NCBI GenBank assembly: GCA_036676455.1
Contig: JAKFCW010000021.1
Location: forward strand, 93,612-157,611
DNA from: UBA4093 sp036676455
Lineage (GTDB): Bacteria > Cyanobacteriota > Sericytochromatia > S15B-MN24 > UBA4093
Direction of reading: 5' to 3'
DNA: 64,000 nucleotides
The notes below the pieces were generated by a model. The model worked only from the letters and a program-made list of their open reading frames with translations, was not told the DNA's origin and searched no databases. Of the stretch, positions 11,393 through 21,043 are shown one piece after another. The position numbers were made by a program, and so were the translations under genes. Numbering within the stretch: the stretch's first letter is position 1; each line of letters begins with the position of its first letter.

Positions 11393-11626
11393 CACGCCCT
11401 CCCTTCGACCATGGAGCCGCAGCTCCACCCCCATCCTCAGGGACGTCAGGGTTCTCAGGTGTAGGAGGTTTTCACCGAGATTCACCCCGAAGGATTGGCG
11501 AAAGACCACGGCCTCTGCGCCGAGAGCTCTCTTGCTGGTAGGTCGATCCGACATGCATGCGCCAGATTGCTCCCTAACCTGGGAATAATTCATGAGAAGT
11601 CGAATCGTCGTCCCGGGAGAGCGCCT

Positions 11627-13060
11627 ATGAACATCTCGAACGCCGTCACGGATAAGCTCCGGCTCAAGCGCAAGTCCACCGAGCCGGCCAAAGAAAACGC
11701 GGGCGCCGAGTCGAAGGCCACGGTCGATTCGCTCAAGGCGCTCGACACCAACAAGGACGGCAAGCTCGATCGCTCGGAGTTCACCCAGTCCGCGCGCTAT
11801 CAGAGCGCCGATGAGAAACAGCACGACGTGCTGAACCGGGCCTACGCCGCGGCAGCCAGCCAATCCGACGTGATCGACACCGAGAAGGGTTTCCAGGCCC
11901 TCGCGCAGAAGCTTCAAGCATCGGAACCCCAGGAATCCGAACCCTCGTTCCTCGAGTCGGCTTACAAGGCCGTCTCCGGCTTCGTGGGCGACCTCTTCAG
12001 CACCATGAAGAAAGCCGGCTCGGACTTCATCGACTGGGCAGGCAAGCAGCTCAACAAGGTGACGAACGGCTTCTTCGAGAGGTTCGACACGGAAGTCGTC
12101 CGCAAGCCCGAATCGCCGTCCGCATCGGCCGCCCGCTCGCGCCTGAAGGAGACCGAGGCCGATGAGCAAGAGGCCCTGGCATCCCTCGAGCCCCAGGACC
12201 GCGAGTCGTTCCAGGCCATCGCCACCGAGCTTGCTTCCGATCCGGTGGCGCGCCTGACCCTGCGCAACCTCTTGCTCGACGGCCGCCTGCCCGGGGGCAA
12301 GGACCTCGCTGACGGCAAGAGCCTGCTCTCCAACCTCTCTACCCTGGCCAAGCAGCCGCTCGCAGACAGCTTCAATCGCCAGGAGCTGCTCGCTGACGTG
12401 CTGGCCCAGGTGGAGGACCCGATCAACGTGGCCCAGGAGCAGCAAAACACCTGCGGCCCCACCACGGGCCAGCTGGTGCTGGCGAGGCAAGAGCCCGCCG
12501 AGTACGTGCGCCTCGCGGCCGGCCTCGCTTCTCCCGGCGGCTCCGTCACGCTCCGCAACGGCGACACGATCAAGCGGGAGGCGGACTGGAACGACGTCAA
12601 CGACGACGGCCGCACGATCGCGAACCGCCTCTTCCAGTCGGCCTTGATGGAGTACGCCAACGGCGAGTTCGACTACAGCAACGTCAAGGATACCCGGCGG
12701 GCCCGCGTGGGGTCGCTCGAACTCGACATTCCCGGCCTGCTCCCCGACGAGATGGTCAAGCTGGTCGAAAACCTGACGGGCCGCGACTACACCGTCAATT
12801 ACTCGCTCATGAGCGACAAGGTCAGCCCGGAGTTCGAGGCCGCCCTGGAGAAGGCCGGACCGGGCAGCGAGGTGCCGGTCCTCATCAACTACAGCGTGGA
12901 TGGCGGCGGCGTCAAAGAGACGTCCCCTCACTACGTGCTCGTCACCGGCTACGACGCCGAGAGCGGCATGGTCAGCGTCTCCAACCCCTGGGGCCGCGAA
13001 GAGAAGATCGCCCTCGCCGAGCTGCAAAGCCACCTGATCGCTGCCATGCCGCAGGCATGA
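11627..13060 (+). CDS. Papain-fold (C39-like) domain protein with EF-hand
   Basis: A 477-residue protein with no signal peptide. An EF-hand-like loop DTNKDGKLDRSE lies at residues 40-51. A charged helical middle follows. The C-terminal third has the layout of a cysteine-protease fold: NTCGPTTGQ with Cys276, SPHYVLVTGYD with His435 and SVSNPWG with Asn453, spaced as a Cys-His-Asn triad. The function could be a peptidase, a transglutaminase-like enzyme or an inactive binder. The ATG at 11627 follows GGGAGAG. Neighbours give no operon context (divergent lipoprotein gene, amidase gene downstream with its own promoter). It may be an exported effector whose signal I do not recognise. Confidence 0.7.
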   Translation: MNISNAVTDKLRLKRKSTEPAKENAGAESKATVDSLKALDTNKDGKLDRSEFTQSARYQSADEKQHDVLNRAYAAAASQSDVIDTEKGFQALAQKLQASEPQESEPSFLESAYKAVSGFVGDLFSTMKKAGSDFIDWAGKQLNKVTNGFFERFDTEVVRKPESPSASAARSRLKETEADEQEALASLEPQDRESFQAIATELASDPVARLTLRNLLLDGRLPGGKDLADGKSLLSNLSTLAKQPLADSFNRQELLADVLAQVEDPINVAQEQQNTCGPTTGQLVLARQEPAEYVRLAAGLASPGGSVTLRNGDTIKREADWNDVNDDGRTIANRLFQSALMEYANGEFDYSNVKDTRRARVGSLELDIPGLLPDEMVKLVENLTGRDYTVNYSLMSDKVSPEFEAALEKAGPGSEVPVLINYSVDGGGVKETSPHYVLVTGYDAESGMVSVSNPWGREEKIALAELQSHLIAAMPQA

Positions 13061-13074
13061 CGCCCCGCGTGGGG

Positions 13075-13103
13075 TTGATTCCCGTCCTCGCGACGGGTAT
13101 ACA
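13075..13103 (+). promoter_or_regulatory. Promoter of the amidase gene with a palindrome in the spacer
   Basis: TTGATT (13075-13080), 17-bp spacer, TATACA (13098-13103). The spacer itself is the inverted repeat CCCGTC-CTCGC-GACGGG, exactly filling the gap between -35 and -10. Transcription would start near 13110, 39 nt before the GTG start. Confidence 0.55.
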
Positions 13104-13148
13104 TCCCTCGATAGCAACCTGAACGACTCTGCTGCTGAGGATGATCGC

Positions 13149-15428
13149 GTGCCCCGTAACCGCCTGCTCCTGATTCTGCTTGCCGCTACCCTCAGCGGCT
13201 GCGCCCACGTCAGCCGCGCCGACGGCGCCACCTACACCGCGCTGCGCGACGCGCTGCCCGCCAGCGACTGGCAAGGCCTCACGGGCAGGCGAATCGTGCT
13301 CGACGCAGGCCACGGCGGCAAGGAACCCGGCGCAGTCGGGCCTGCGGGCCTCAGGGAAAAGGACGTCAACCTCGCCGTCACCCTGGAGCTGGCCAAGCTG
13401 CTGCGCCAGGCCGGCGCCGAGGTCCTCTTGACCCGCGACTCGGACCGGGACATGAGCCTGCCCGACCGGGTCAGCTTCTCCAACTCCCAGGATCCCGACC
13501 TCTTCCTCTCGATTCACCACAATGCCACCCTCGAGCCGAAGAACCAGCTGGACGAGACCCAGACCTACTACAAGATGGACGACTCCGGCCCCTCCTACGA
13601 GCTAGGCGCCGCCATCCACCGCCGCCTCACCCGCAACCTCGCCATGCCCAAGGAACGGCTCGCCCCCGGTAACTACTTCGTCCTGCGCTACTCCAAGGCC
13701 CCCGCCATCCTCGGCGAAGCCTCCTACCTCACCAACGGCGACGTCGAACGCAAGCTCGCTACCCCCGCCGCCATCCAGCTCGAAGCCCAGTCCTACTTCC
13801 TGGGCATCTCCGAGTACTTCAAGAACGGCAAGCCCAAGGTGACCAGCTTCGCCAAGCAGGAAGGCTCGGATCCCACCCGCCCCGTGATCGTCGCGCAGAT
13901 CGAGGGCGACGGCTCCCCGGTGACCCCATCCTCCATAACCATGTCCCTCAACGGACAAAAGCTGCCCGTCAGCTTCGACGCCGCCACTGGCACGGTGATC
14001 CACCAGCCCACCGAGCCCCTGCCCAACGGCAGCCATGTGGTCAGCCTCAGCTTCCGCAACGCCAACGGCAACTCCTCCACCAAGGCCGAAGCCCTCATCA
14101 CCGTCAACATGCCCGCCTCGCGCGGCGACCTCGTCAACCCGCTGGGCGCCCCGCCTCCCAGCGGCCGCATGCCCCTGATCGCCCGCTTCGACGACGCCAA
14201 CGGCAACCCGGTGGCCGACGGCACCCCGGTCACCTGGAAATCGACCCTGGGCCAGTTCTTCCGCCCCAGCTCTGTCACCAAGGACGGCAAGTCGGTCAAC
14301 TACCTCGAAAGCCTCGATGCCACCAAGGCCAAGACCGTCTCGGTGAGCGCCTCGACCGGGAACGCCACGGCCTCGCTCTCCTTCGAGACCGCTTCCAAGC
14401 CGGCCCTCATGGGCTATGTCTCCAGCAAGGACGGCAAGGTCATCCCCGGCGCCCAGGTCGTCGCCATCGGGACGGAGCAGCGATTCACCGCCCTCTCCAA
14501 CGAGGACGGCTACTTCTGGTTCAGCGACGTTCCCAAGCGGCTGATCGAGCTTCGCGTCGAGCGTTCCGGCTACAAGGGGCTCTCCTACGGCCTCCGCCAG
14601 AAAGCCTTCGTCGACCTCCAGATGGAGCCTATCAACAGCGGAGCGTTCCACGACCAGATCATCGTCATCAACCCGGCGGGCGGCGGCGACGAGCGCGGCC
14701 CCGTCTCGGACCGGGCCTACCAGGCCTCGCAGCTCAACTGGCAGATCGCCGACACCCTGCGCGAGTACCTGGAAGCCGCCGGCGCCAAGGTCGTGCTCAC
14801 GCGCGATCGCGACGACATGGTCAGCGACGTCCGGCGCGTCCGCCTCTCCAACGAGGTTGGCGCCACCCTCTTCCTCACCGTCGCCCTGAACGCCGAGGGC
14901 GAGGACGACTTCCGCATCGAGCACTACCCGTCGAGCACGAAGGGCAAGCAGCTCTCGGAAACCATCCGGCAGACCCTGTCTCGCGCGCTTGGCGAATCGG
15001 GCAAGACCAAGCCGTACTCCAGCTACGTGCTGATTCATCCCGCCTGCCCCTCCATCACGGTCGTCCCCGGTCCCTTGCAGCGCTTCGACGCGCGCCTGCA
15101 GCAAGCCCAGGTCCGGGAGGCGGCTTACGCCATCTTCCAGGGCCTGCAGCCGGCAAAGGAAGCCGCGGCGAACCTGAAGGTCAAGCTGCGCTACCGCTCC
15201 GGCGAGGCCGTCCCCAACGGCACGGCCACCCTCAACGCCCGCACCATGGGCCTCACCGACGCCCAGGGCACCTGGGACTTCGAGAACGTGGACATCGGGC
15301 AACACCACCTGAGCGTCTCCGACGGCAAGCTCACGCGCTCGCTCTGGGTGGTGGACCTCAAAAAGGGCGAAGCCCGGGAGATCGAGGTGATCCTCGATCG
15401 GCCCGAGCTTCCTGACAACGCCGGCTAA
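13149..15428 (+). CDS. Lipoprotein N-acetylmuramoyl-L-alanine amidase with a second, degenerate amidase domain
   Basis: A 759-residue envelope protein. The GTG start follows TGAGGATG. A signal peptide ends in lipobox LSGC (Cys18). Domain 1 (about 47-225) is an Amidase_3: IVLDAGHGGKEPGA (His55), LREKDVNLAV (Glu70), LFLSIHHNA and the late GEASYLTN, so it should cut the amide between MurNAc and the stem peptide. Ig-like and carboxypeptidase-regulatory-like segments follow (about 255-490). Domain 2 (about 502-660) is a second amidase fold, but IVINPAGGG replaces the LDAGHGG metal site and LFLTVALNAEG replaces LFLSIHHNA, so it has lost zinc ligands. A last CarboxypepD_reg-like domain ends the chain. 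Confidence 0.88.
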   Translation: MPRNRLLLILLAATLSGCAHVSRADGATYTALRDALPASDWQGLTGRRIVLDAGHGGKEPGAVGPAGLREKDVNLAVTLELAKLLRQAGAEVLLTRDSDRDMSLPDRVSFSNSQDPDLFLSIHHNATLEPKNQLDETQTYYKMDDSGPSYELGAAIHRRLTRNLAMPKERLAPGNYFVLRYSKAPAILGEASYLTNGDVERKLATPAAIQLEAQSYFLGISEYFKNGKPKVTSFAKQEGSDPTRPVIVAQIEGDGSPVTPSSITMSLNGQKLPVSFDAATGTVIHQPTEPLPNGSHVVSLSFRNANGNSSTKAEALITVNMPASRGDLVNPLGAPPPSGRMPLIARFDDANGNPVADGTPVTWKSTLGQFFRPSSVTKDGKSVNYLESLDATKAKTVSVSASTGNATASLSFETASKPALMGYVSSKDGKVIPGAQVVAIGTEQRFTALSNEDGYFWFSDVPKRLIELRVERSGYKGLSYGLRQKAFVDLQMEPINSGAFHDQIIVINPAGGGDERGPVSDRAYQASQLNWQIADTLREYLEAAGAKVVLTRDRDDMVSDVRRVRLSNEVGATLFLTVALNAEGEDDFRIEHYPSSTKGKQLSETIRQTLSRALGESGKTKPYSSYVLIHPACPSITVVPGPLQRFDARLQQAQVREAAYAIFQGLQPAKEAAANLKVKLRYRSGEAVPNGTATLNARTMGLTDAQGTWDFENVDIGQHHLSVSDGKLTRSLWVVDLKKGEAREIEVILDRPELPDNAG

Positions 15429-15436
15429 GCGCCCGC

Positions 15437-15949
15437 TCAGGGAGTCTTCCGCTGCTCTTGAGCGGGGAGCGGCTCGACGGCGTCCGCCATGTCTGCCAGC
15501 GAACCGGCGAGCAGGCGGTTCAGGATCAGGATCTCGTCGGCCATGATCTTGTTGAGGTCGATCACCGCGTCGAGCTTGGTCAGGGGATTGGCCGAGACAC
15601 GCTCGGGAATGCGGGCGCGACGTTTCGATATGCCATCCATCTTCTCCTGGGTATCGCGGGCCCGGGCCCGCAGTGTCCGCGACGCTTCCCGTTGCCGCTC
15701 CGCCACCTGGGCGGAGGCCGAGGCCGCCACGGCCTGCATGCGATCCACCTCGACTCGGAGTTGCTGGGTGGCCAGGCGTGTGGCCTTCAACTCCTGATTC
15801 ATTTCCCGCAAGAGGCCCATGGCCTCGGGCACCCAGCGCGCGGCGAGGATGCCGGTGATCACCATGCCGAGCACTAAGACGCTCAGCAGGGTGGTGATGG
15901 CGGCCAGGAGGCCGACCGGCGGTCGAGAAGGGGAGGGAGGAGAGGCCAT
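15437..15949 (-). CDS. Single-pass membrane protein with coiled coil, unknown function
   Basis: A 170-residue protein: short Pro-rich N-terminus, one membrane segment (GLLAAITTLLSVLVLGMVIT, about 13-32), then a long helical region rich in Glu, Arg and Ala (LLREMNQELKATRLATQQLR...AERQREASRTLRAR) likely to form a coiled coil, and a final segment LDAVIDLNKIMADEILILNRLL. The ATG at 15949 has TTGGAG 7 nt upstream; that TTG should not be used as the start. It is convergent with the amidase gene, 8 bp apart. No family recognised. Confidence 0.6.
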   Translation of the reverse strand: MASPPSPSRPPVGLLAAITTLLSVLVLGMVITGILAARWVPEAMGLLREMNQELKATRLATQQLRVEVDRMQAVAASASAQVAERQREASRTLRARARDTQEKMDGISKRRARIPERVSANPLTKLDAVIDLNKIMADEILILNRLLAGSLADMADAVEPLPAQEQRKTP

Positions 15950-15967
15950 GGCATTCTCCAAGTAAAG

Positions 15968-15991
15968 CGGAGGGCCCCAAAAGGGCCCTCC
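15968..15991 (-). terminator. Intrinsic terminator after aceA
   Basis: Stem GGAGGGCCC / GGGCCCTCC with a CAAAA loop, followed on the minus strand by GCTTTACTT. It lies 26 bp past the isocitrate lyase stop. Confidence 0.6.
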
Positions 15992-16016
15992 TGATCGGTT
16001 CGCGATCCCGCGCCAG

Positions 16017-17300
<1,284 letters not shown>

Positions 17301-17343
17301 CAGCCTGATACTCCTTCGTAAAGCATGGGAACGTCGCTGGCGC

Positions 17344-18915
17344 TCATCCCTTGAGCGCGTCGTAGGCGGGAATCGTCAGGAAGTCGATGAATCGCTCGGA
17401 AGCGACGAGGTGGTCCAACAGGACCGCCGCCTCCTGCAAGTGGGCAGCCTCCGGAAGCTTCGACAACTCCTCGTCGCGCAGCGTCCGGTACAGATCGGGA
17501 GTCACCTGGCGGCCGTCATTCAGGCGGATGCCATGGCGGATCCACTGCCAGAGCTGGGCGCGCGCGATCTCGGCAGTCGCCGCGTCCTCCATCAGGTTGA
17601 AGATGGCCACCGCGCCCGTGCCGCCCAGCCAGGCCGACAGGTACTGCAGGGCCACGCTCAGGTTATTGCGCAGCCCCGTCTCGGTGACCCGCGCCTCGTC
17701 GATCGCCAGATCCAGCAGGTGACGCCCGGTCACCTTGACCTTCTCGCGGCGAACCTGCTTCTGGTGGGGCTTCTCGCCCAGCACCGCGTCGAACTCGCGC
17801 ATGGCGACTGGCACCAGGTCAGGATGCGCCACCCAGGTGCCGTCGAAGCCCGACTTGGCCTCGCGAACCTTGTCCTCGCGGACCTTGGCCATGGCGACCT
17901 CGTTGACCTCCGGATCCTTGCGGCTCGGGATGAAGGCCGCCATTCCGCCGATCGCATGCGCGCCGCGCTTGTGGCAGGTCTTCACCAGCAGATCCGCGTA
18001 CGCCGCCATGAACGGCACGCTCATGGTCACCTGCGCGCGGTCCGGCAGCACGAAGTCCGGCCGGTGCGAGAACTTCTTGATCAGGCTGAAGATGTAGTCC
18101 CAGCGGCCCGCGTTCAGGCCAGAAGCATGCTCGCGCAGCTCGTAGAGGATTTCCTCCATCTCGAAGGCCGCGAGGATCGTCTCGATCAGCACCGTGGCGC
18201 GGATCGTGCCCCGGGAAATCCCTAGCTCGTCCTGCGCGGCGTTGAAGACCGCGTTCCAGAGGCGCGCTTCGAGGTGACTCTCCAGCTTGGGCAGGTAGAA
18301 GTACGGCGCCGTCCCCCGCCGGATCAGCTCGTGGGCGTTGTGGTAGAAATACAGCCCGAAGTCGAAGAGGCTCGCCGAGACCGGCTGGCCGTCGATCAGG
18401 ACATGCTTCTCGACCAGGTGCCAGCCCCGGGGCCTCACCACCAGCGTGGCCGTCTCGGAGCGCAAGGCGTAGACCTTGGACGGAGTGTCCAGCCGCAGCG
18501 TGCGCCTCACCGCCTCCATCAGGTTGCGCTGGCCCTCGATCACGTTGTGCCAGGTCGGAGAGGTCGAGTCCTCGAGATCCGCCATGAAGACCCGAGCGCC
18601 CGAATTGAGCGCGTTGATCATCATCTTACGGTCCGTCGGCCCCGTGATCTCCACGCGCCGATCCAGCAGATCCCTCGGCGCCTCGGCCACCTTCCAATCG
18701 CCCTGCCGGACATCCGCCGTCTCGGGCAGGAAATCCGGGAACTGGCCAGAGCGCAAGGCCGCCTGGCGCCGCTCGCGGGCCTCCAGCAACGCCTGGCGAT
18801 CCGGCTCGAAACGCTGTGCGAGCCGTTGCACGAAGGTCAGTGCCTCCGGGGTCAGAACCTCCTCATCCTCCGGCCGCAAGGGCGCTTGGAGGGTCATGCC
18901 TGCTATCTGAATCAC
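17344..18915 (-). CDS. aceB: Malate synthase A
   Basis: A 523-residue cytoplasmic enzyme joining glyoxylate and acetyl-CoA into malate, the second glyoxylate-shunt step. The A-type length and motifs are present: VFMADLEDSTSPTW, RPRGWHLVEKHVLIDG, IRATVLIETILAAFEMEEILYELREH (the active-site Arg/Glu region), SAGLNAGRWDYIF-like ASGLNAGRWDYIFS and GTWVAHPDLVPVA. The start at 18915 (MIQIAGMTLQAPL) is accepted; an internal Met7 is an alternative. A GTAACG-N5-GTAACG repeat lies 79-95 bp upstream, shared with the metX-like/gntP/bdhA promoter region. Confidence 0.96.
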   Translation of the reverse strand: MIQIAGMTLQAPLRPEDEEVLTPEALTFVQRLAQRFEPDRQALLEARERRQAALRSGQFPDFLPETADVRQGDWKVAEAPRDLLDRRVEITGPTDRKMMINALNSGARVFMADLEDSTSPTWHNVIEGQRNLMEAVRRTLRLDTPSKVYALRSETATLVVRPRGWHLVEKHVLIDGQPVSASLFDFGLYFYHNAHELIRRGTAPYFYLPKLESHLEARLWNAVFNAAQDELGISRGTIRATVLIETILAAFEMEEILYELREHASGLNAGRWDYIFSLIKKFSHRPDFVLPDRAQVTMSVPFMAAYADLLVKTCHKRGAHAIGGMAAFIPSRKDPEVNEVAMAKVREDKVREAKSGFDGTWVAHPDLVPVAMREFDAVLGEKPHQKQVRREKVKVTGRHLLDLAIDEARVTETGLRNNLSVALQYLSAWLGGTGAVAIFNLMEDAATAEIARAQLWQWIRHGIRLNDGRQVTPDLYRTLRDEELSKLPEAAHLQEAAVLLDHLVASERFIDFLTIPAYDALKG

Positions 18916-18993
18916 GGGACCTCCTCGGCTGCCATCTTTGCAGCCACGTCGCAGCCCTCGAGGCTGCCTACGGGATCCAGCCCACCATCGGCC

Positions 18994-19023
18994 CGTTACC
19001 CGAACGTTACATTTATGCGTTAC
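18994..19023. promoter_or_regulatory. Triple GTAACG direct repeat upstream of aceB
   Basis: CGTTAC occurs at 18994-18999, 19005-19010 and 19018-19023 (GTAACG when read on the aceB coding strand). The two sites nearest the gene are separated by 5 bp, an 11-bp period. Direct repeats on one face of the helix suit a response regulator or similar activator. Confidence 0.5.
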
Positions 19024-19115
19024 AAATTGCGAAGCGGCGTAAGGACAACCTTACCCTATCCCGTCGGAAGGCTCAAGGAAAAAGGGGCTGATCTTGGAGG
19101 CCGAGGAGGGTCGGC

Positions 19116-19784
19116 TTATGACAAAGGAGGCTCCGTGGGCCGCACGCGACGGTCGATCGCCAGCGCCAGGCCCGACAAAGCACCAAGCCCCAGCAGCGCC
19201 ACCCAGAACCAGGGATCCGCCGGCCGGGTGATCCGCTCTCCGAGCAGCGCGTAAAGCACCGTCCCCGGCAGCACCCCCAGCCCCGTGCCCAGCAGGTACA
19301 CCCCGAACGGCACCCGCACGATCCCCGCCAGGTAACTCACCAGGTAGCTCGGCAGCACCGGGATCATCCGGATCCCCAGCACCGCCCACGCTCCGCGCCG
19401 CAGCATCAGGCTCTCCGCCATTACGAGGTGCTCGTCGCCGACCATGCCCCGGATCAAACGCCGCCCCCAGCGCGTGCCCAGCCCGTAAAGTAGCGCCGCC
19501 GCCGACACGATCCCCAGCCACGACCACGCCACCCCCCAGGGCAACCCGAAAAGCAACCCCGCCAGCGCGATCAGCAGGAAATTCGGAAAGACCGGCATGA
19601 GCTGCTGCACCACGAAAAACAACACCAGCCCCAGCGGCGCCCACGGACCCAGCCTGGAAAGACCCGCACGCATCGCCTCCAGGTCGATCAGGTGGCGGTA
19701 TCGAAACGCCAGCGCCAGTAGCAGCCCTCCAAACAGGCCTGCGGCAAGGCCCGTCACGATCTGACGGACGCTCCAGGCGCGCAT
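19116..19784 (-). CDS. TVP38/TMEM64 (DedA-like) family membrane protein
   Basis: A 222-residue polytopic inner-membrane protein with about six hydrophobic segments. The family core is present: LLIALAGLLFGLPWGVAWSWLG, YGLGTRWGRR, and the re-entrant RMIPVLPSYLVSYLAGIVRVPFGVYLLGTGLG. These VTT/SNARE-associated proteins are linked to lipid scrambling or undecaprenyl-phosphate flipping in relatives; the substrate here is unknown. The start at 19784 (MRAWSVRQIVTGL) was chosen because it begins right before the first membrane segment; longer versions reach 19871. It is divergent from the metX-like gene. Confidence 0.8.
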   Translation of the reverse strand: MRAWSVRQIVTGLAAGLFGGLLLALAFRYRHLIDLEAMRAGLSRLGPWAPLGLVLFFVVQQLMPVFPNFLLIALAGLLFGLPWGVAWSWLGIVSAAALLYGLGTRWGRRLIRGMVGDEHLVMAESLMLRRGAWAVLGIRMIPVLPSYLVSYLAGIVRVPFGVYLLGTGLGVLPGTVLYALLGERITRPADPWFWVALLGLGALSGLALAIDRRVRPTEPPLS

Positions 19785-19813
19785 GCGCGCAATCGACTCA
19801 TCCCACCTCAAGG

Positions 19814-19856
19814 CGTTACAGCTCCCCTGGCCACCATCCGTAACGCCGCCGTAACG
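19814..19856. promoter_or_regulatory. GTAACG repeats in the divergent metX-like / TVP38 promoter region
   Basis: CGTTAC at 19814-19819, then GTAACG at 19840-19845 and 19851-19856 separated by 5 bp. The last two have the same spacing, and the same orientation to the downstream gene, as the pair before aceB. They lie 51-67 bp before the metX-like ATG. Confidence 0.5.
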
Positions 19857-19906
19857 GCCCCCGGTTACCATCCCCCCGTCAAAGGTCGTTCTAAGAGGAT
19901 ACCGCC

Positions 19907-21040
19907 ATGGCCACCGCCCCCGCTTCGTCCACTCTGCTCATGCGCAAGCGCCAAGCGCGCCTCGAACGCCTGGCGCTACGCTCGGGCGCCACGCTCCAGG
20001 ACGTCACCCTCGGCTACGAAACCGCCGGCCAGCTCAACGCCGCCGGCGACAACGCCATCCTCGTCTGCCACCACTTCTCCGGAAACTCCCACGCCGCCGG
20101 CATCTACTCCGAAGCCGACGCCCAGCCCGGCTGGTGGGACGCCATCATCGGCCCCGGCAAGGCCATCGACACCGACCGCTACTTCGTCGTCGCCGCCGAC
20201 GCCCTCGGCTGCGTCCGCATGGACGCCCCCCACGGCATCACCACCGGCCCCGCCAGCCTCGACCCCGAAACCGGCAAGCCCTACGGCCCCGACTTCCCCG
20301 CCCTCGACGTCCGCGACTCCGTGCTGGCCCAGCGCCTGCTGCTCGACCAACTGGGCGTCAACCGCCTCGCCGCCGTCGCCGGACCCTCCTTCGGAGGCAT
20401 CCAGGCCCTCGCCTGGGCCTCCTCCTACCCCTCCATGGTCGAACGCTGCATCGTCGCCATCGGACTCGCCGAGTTCCGCGCCCGCGAGATCGGCCTCTAC
20501 CACGCCATGGAACAAGCCATCCGACTCGACCCCAAGTTCAAGGACGGCCGCTACGACCCCGAGGACCCGCCCCTCGACGGCCTCGCCCTCGCCATCGAGC
20601 TCATGATCGTCACCGCCAGCGGCGCCGACGAGCTGCAAGCCAGCTTCGGCCGCATGCCCGCCCCCAAGACCACCGGCGAATGGGCCATCGAAGCCTGGCT
20701 CGCCAAGGAGCCCCGCCAGCGCGCCCGCACCTGCGACGCCAACGCCTGGATCGCCATGCTCCGCACCAACATGCGCTGGGACCTCGCCCTCGGACACCGC
20801 TCCATGCAAGACGCCCTCTCCCGGCTGCAGGCCCGCGTCCTGCTGATCCCCGGCCAGGGCGACCAGCTCATCCCCGCCAGCAGCTACCACGACCCGCTGG
20901 TCGACGCCCTCGCCAAGGCCGGCACCCCCTTCGACGTACATCCCCTCTCAGCCGCCGGCGGCCACCTCGCGGGCCTCTCCGCCATCGGCGAGGCCGCGGA
21001 CGCCATCCGTGCCTGCCTCGACGCGCCCCGGAGGTCCTAG
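19907..21040 (+). CDS. MetX-like alpha/beta hydrolase (homoserine acetyltransferase family fold)
   Basis: A 377-residue alpha/beta hydrolase of the homoserine O-acyltransferase superfamily. The nucleophile elbow is VAGPSFGGIQALAWA (Ser in GPSFGG), the acid is in LIPGQGDQLIPA, and the base is in AGGHLAG. Real MetX proteins usually carry G(G/P)SMGG; the Phe and the genes that follow hint that this paralog hydrolyses an ester rather than making O-acetylhomoserine. It sits 3 bp upstream of a GntP permease and in line with 3-hydroxybutyrate dehydrogenase, so an oligo-hydroxybutyrate or acyl ester substrate is possible, but this is inference. Confidence 0.75.
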   Translation: MATAPASSTLLMRKRQARLERLALRSGATLQDVTLGYETAGQLNAAGDNAILVCHHFSGNSHAAGIYSEADAQPGWWDAIIGPGKAIDTDRYFVVAADALGCVRMDAPHGITTGPASLDPETGKPYGPDFPALDVRDSVLAQRLLLDQLGVNRLAAVAGPSFGGIQALAWASSYPSMVERCIVAIGLAEFRAREIGLYHAMEQAIRLDPKFKDGRYDPEDPPLDGLALAIELMIVTASGADELQASFGRMPAPKTTGEWAIEAWLAKEPRQRARTCDANAWIAMLRTNMRWDLALGHRSMQDALSRLQARVLLIPGQGDQLIPASSYHDPLVDALAKAGTPFDVHPLSAAGGHLAGLSAIGEAADAIRACLDAPRRS

Positions 21041-21043
21041 CAC

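Noticed and set aside
13602..15980. Long open frame of 792 codons opposite the amidase gene
   Set aside because: Antisense shadow in GC-rich DNA: low-complexity, Gly/Ala/Arg/Val-rich translation, no domains, and the other strand encodes clear amidase motifs.
19907..21040. Direct naming as metX
   Set aside because: The fold fits, but the nucleophile elbow and the permease/dehydrogenase neighbours argue against a sure methionine role.
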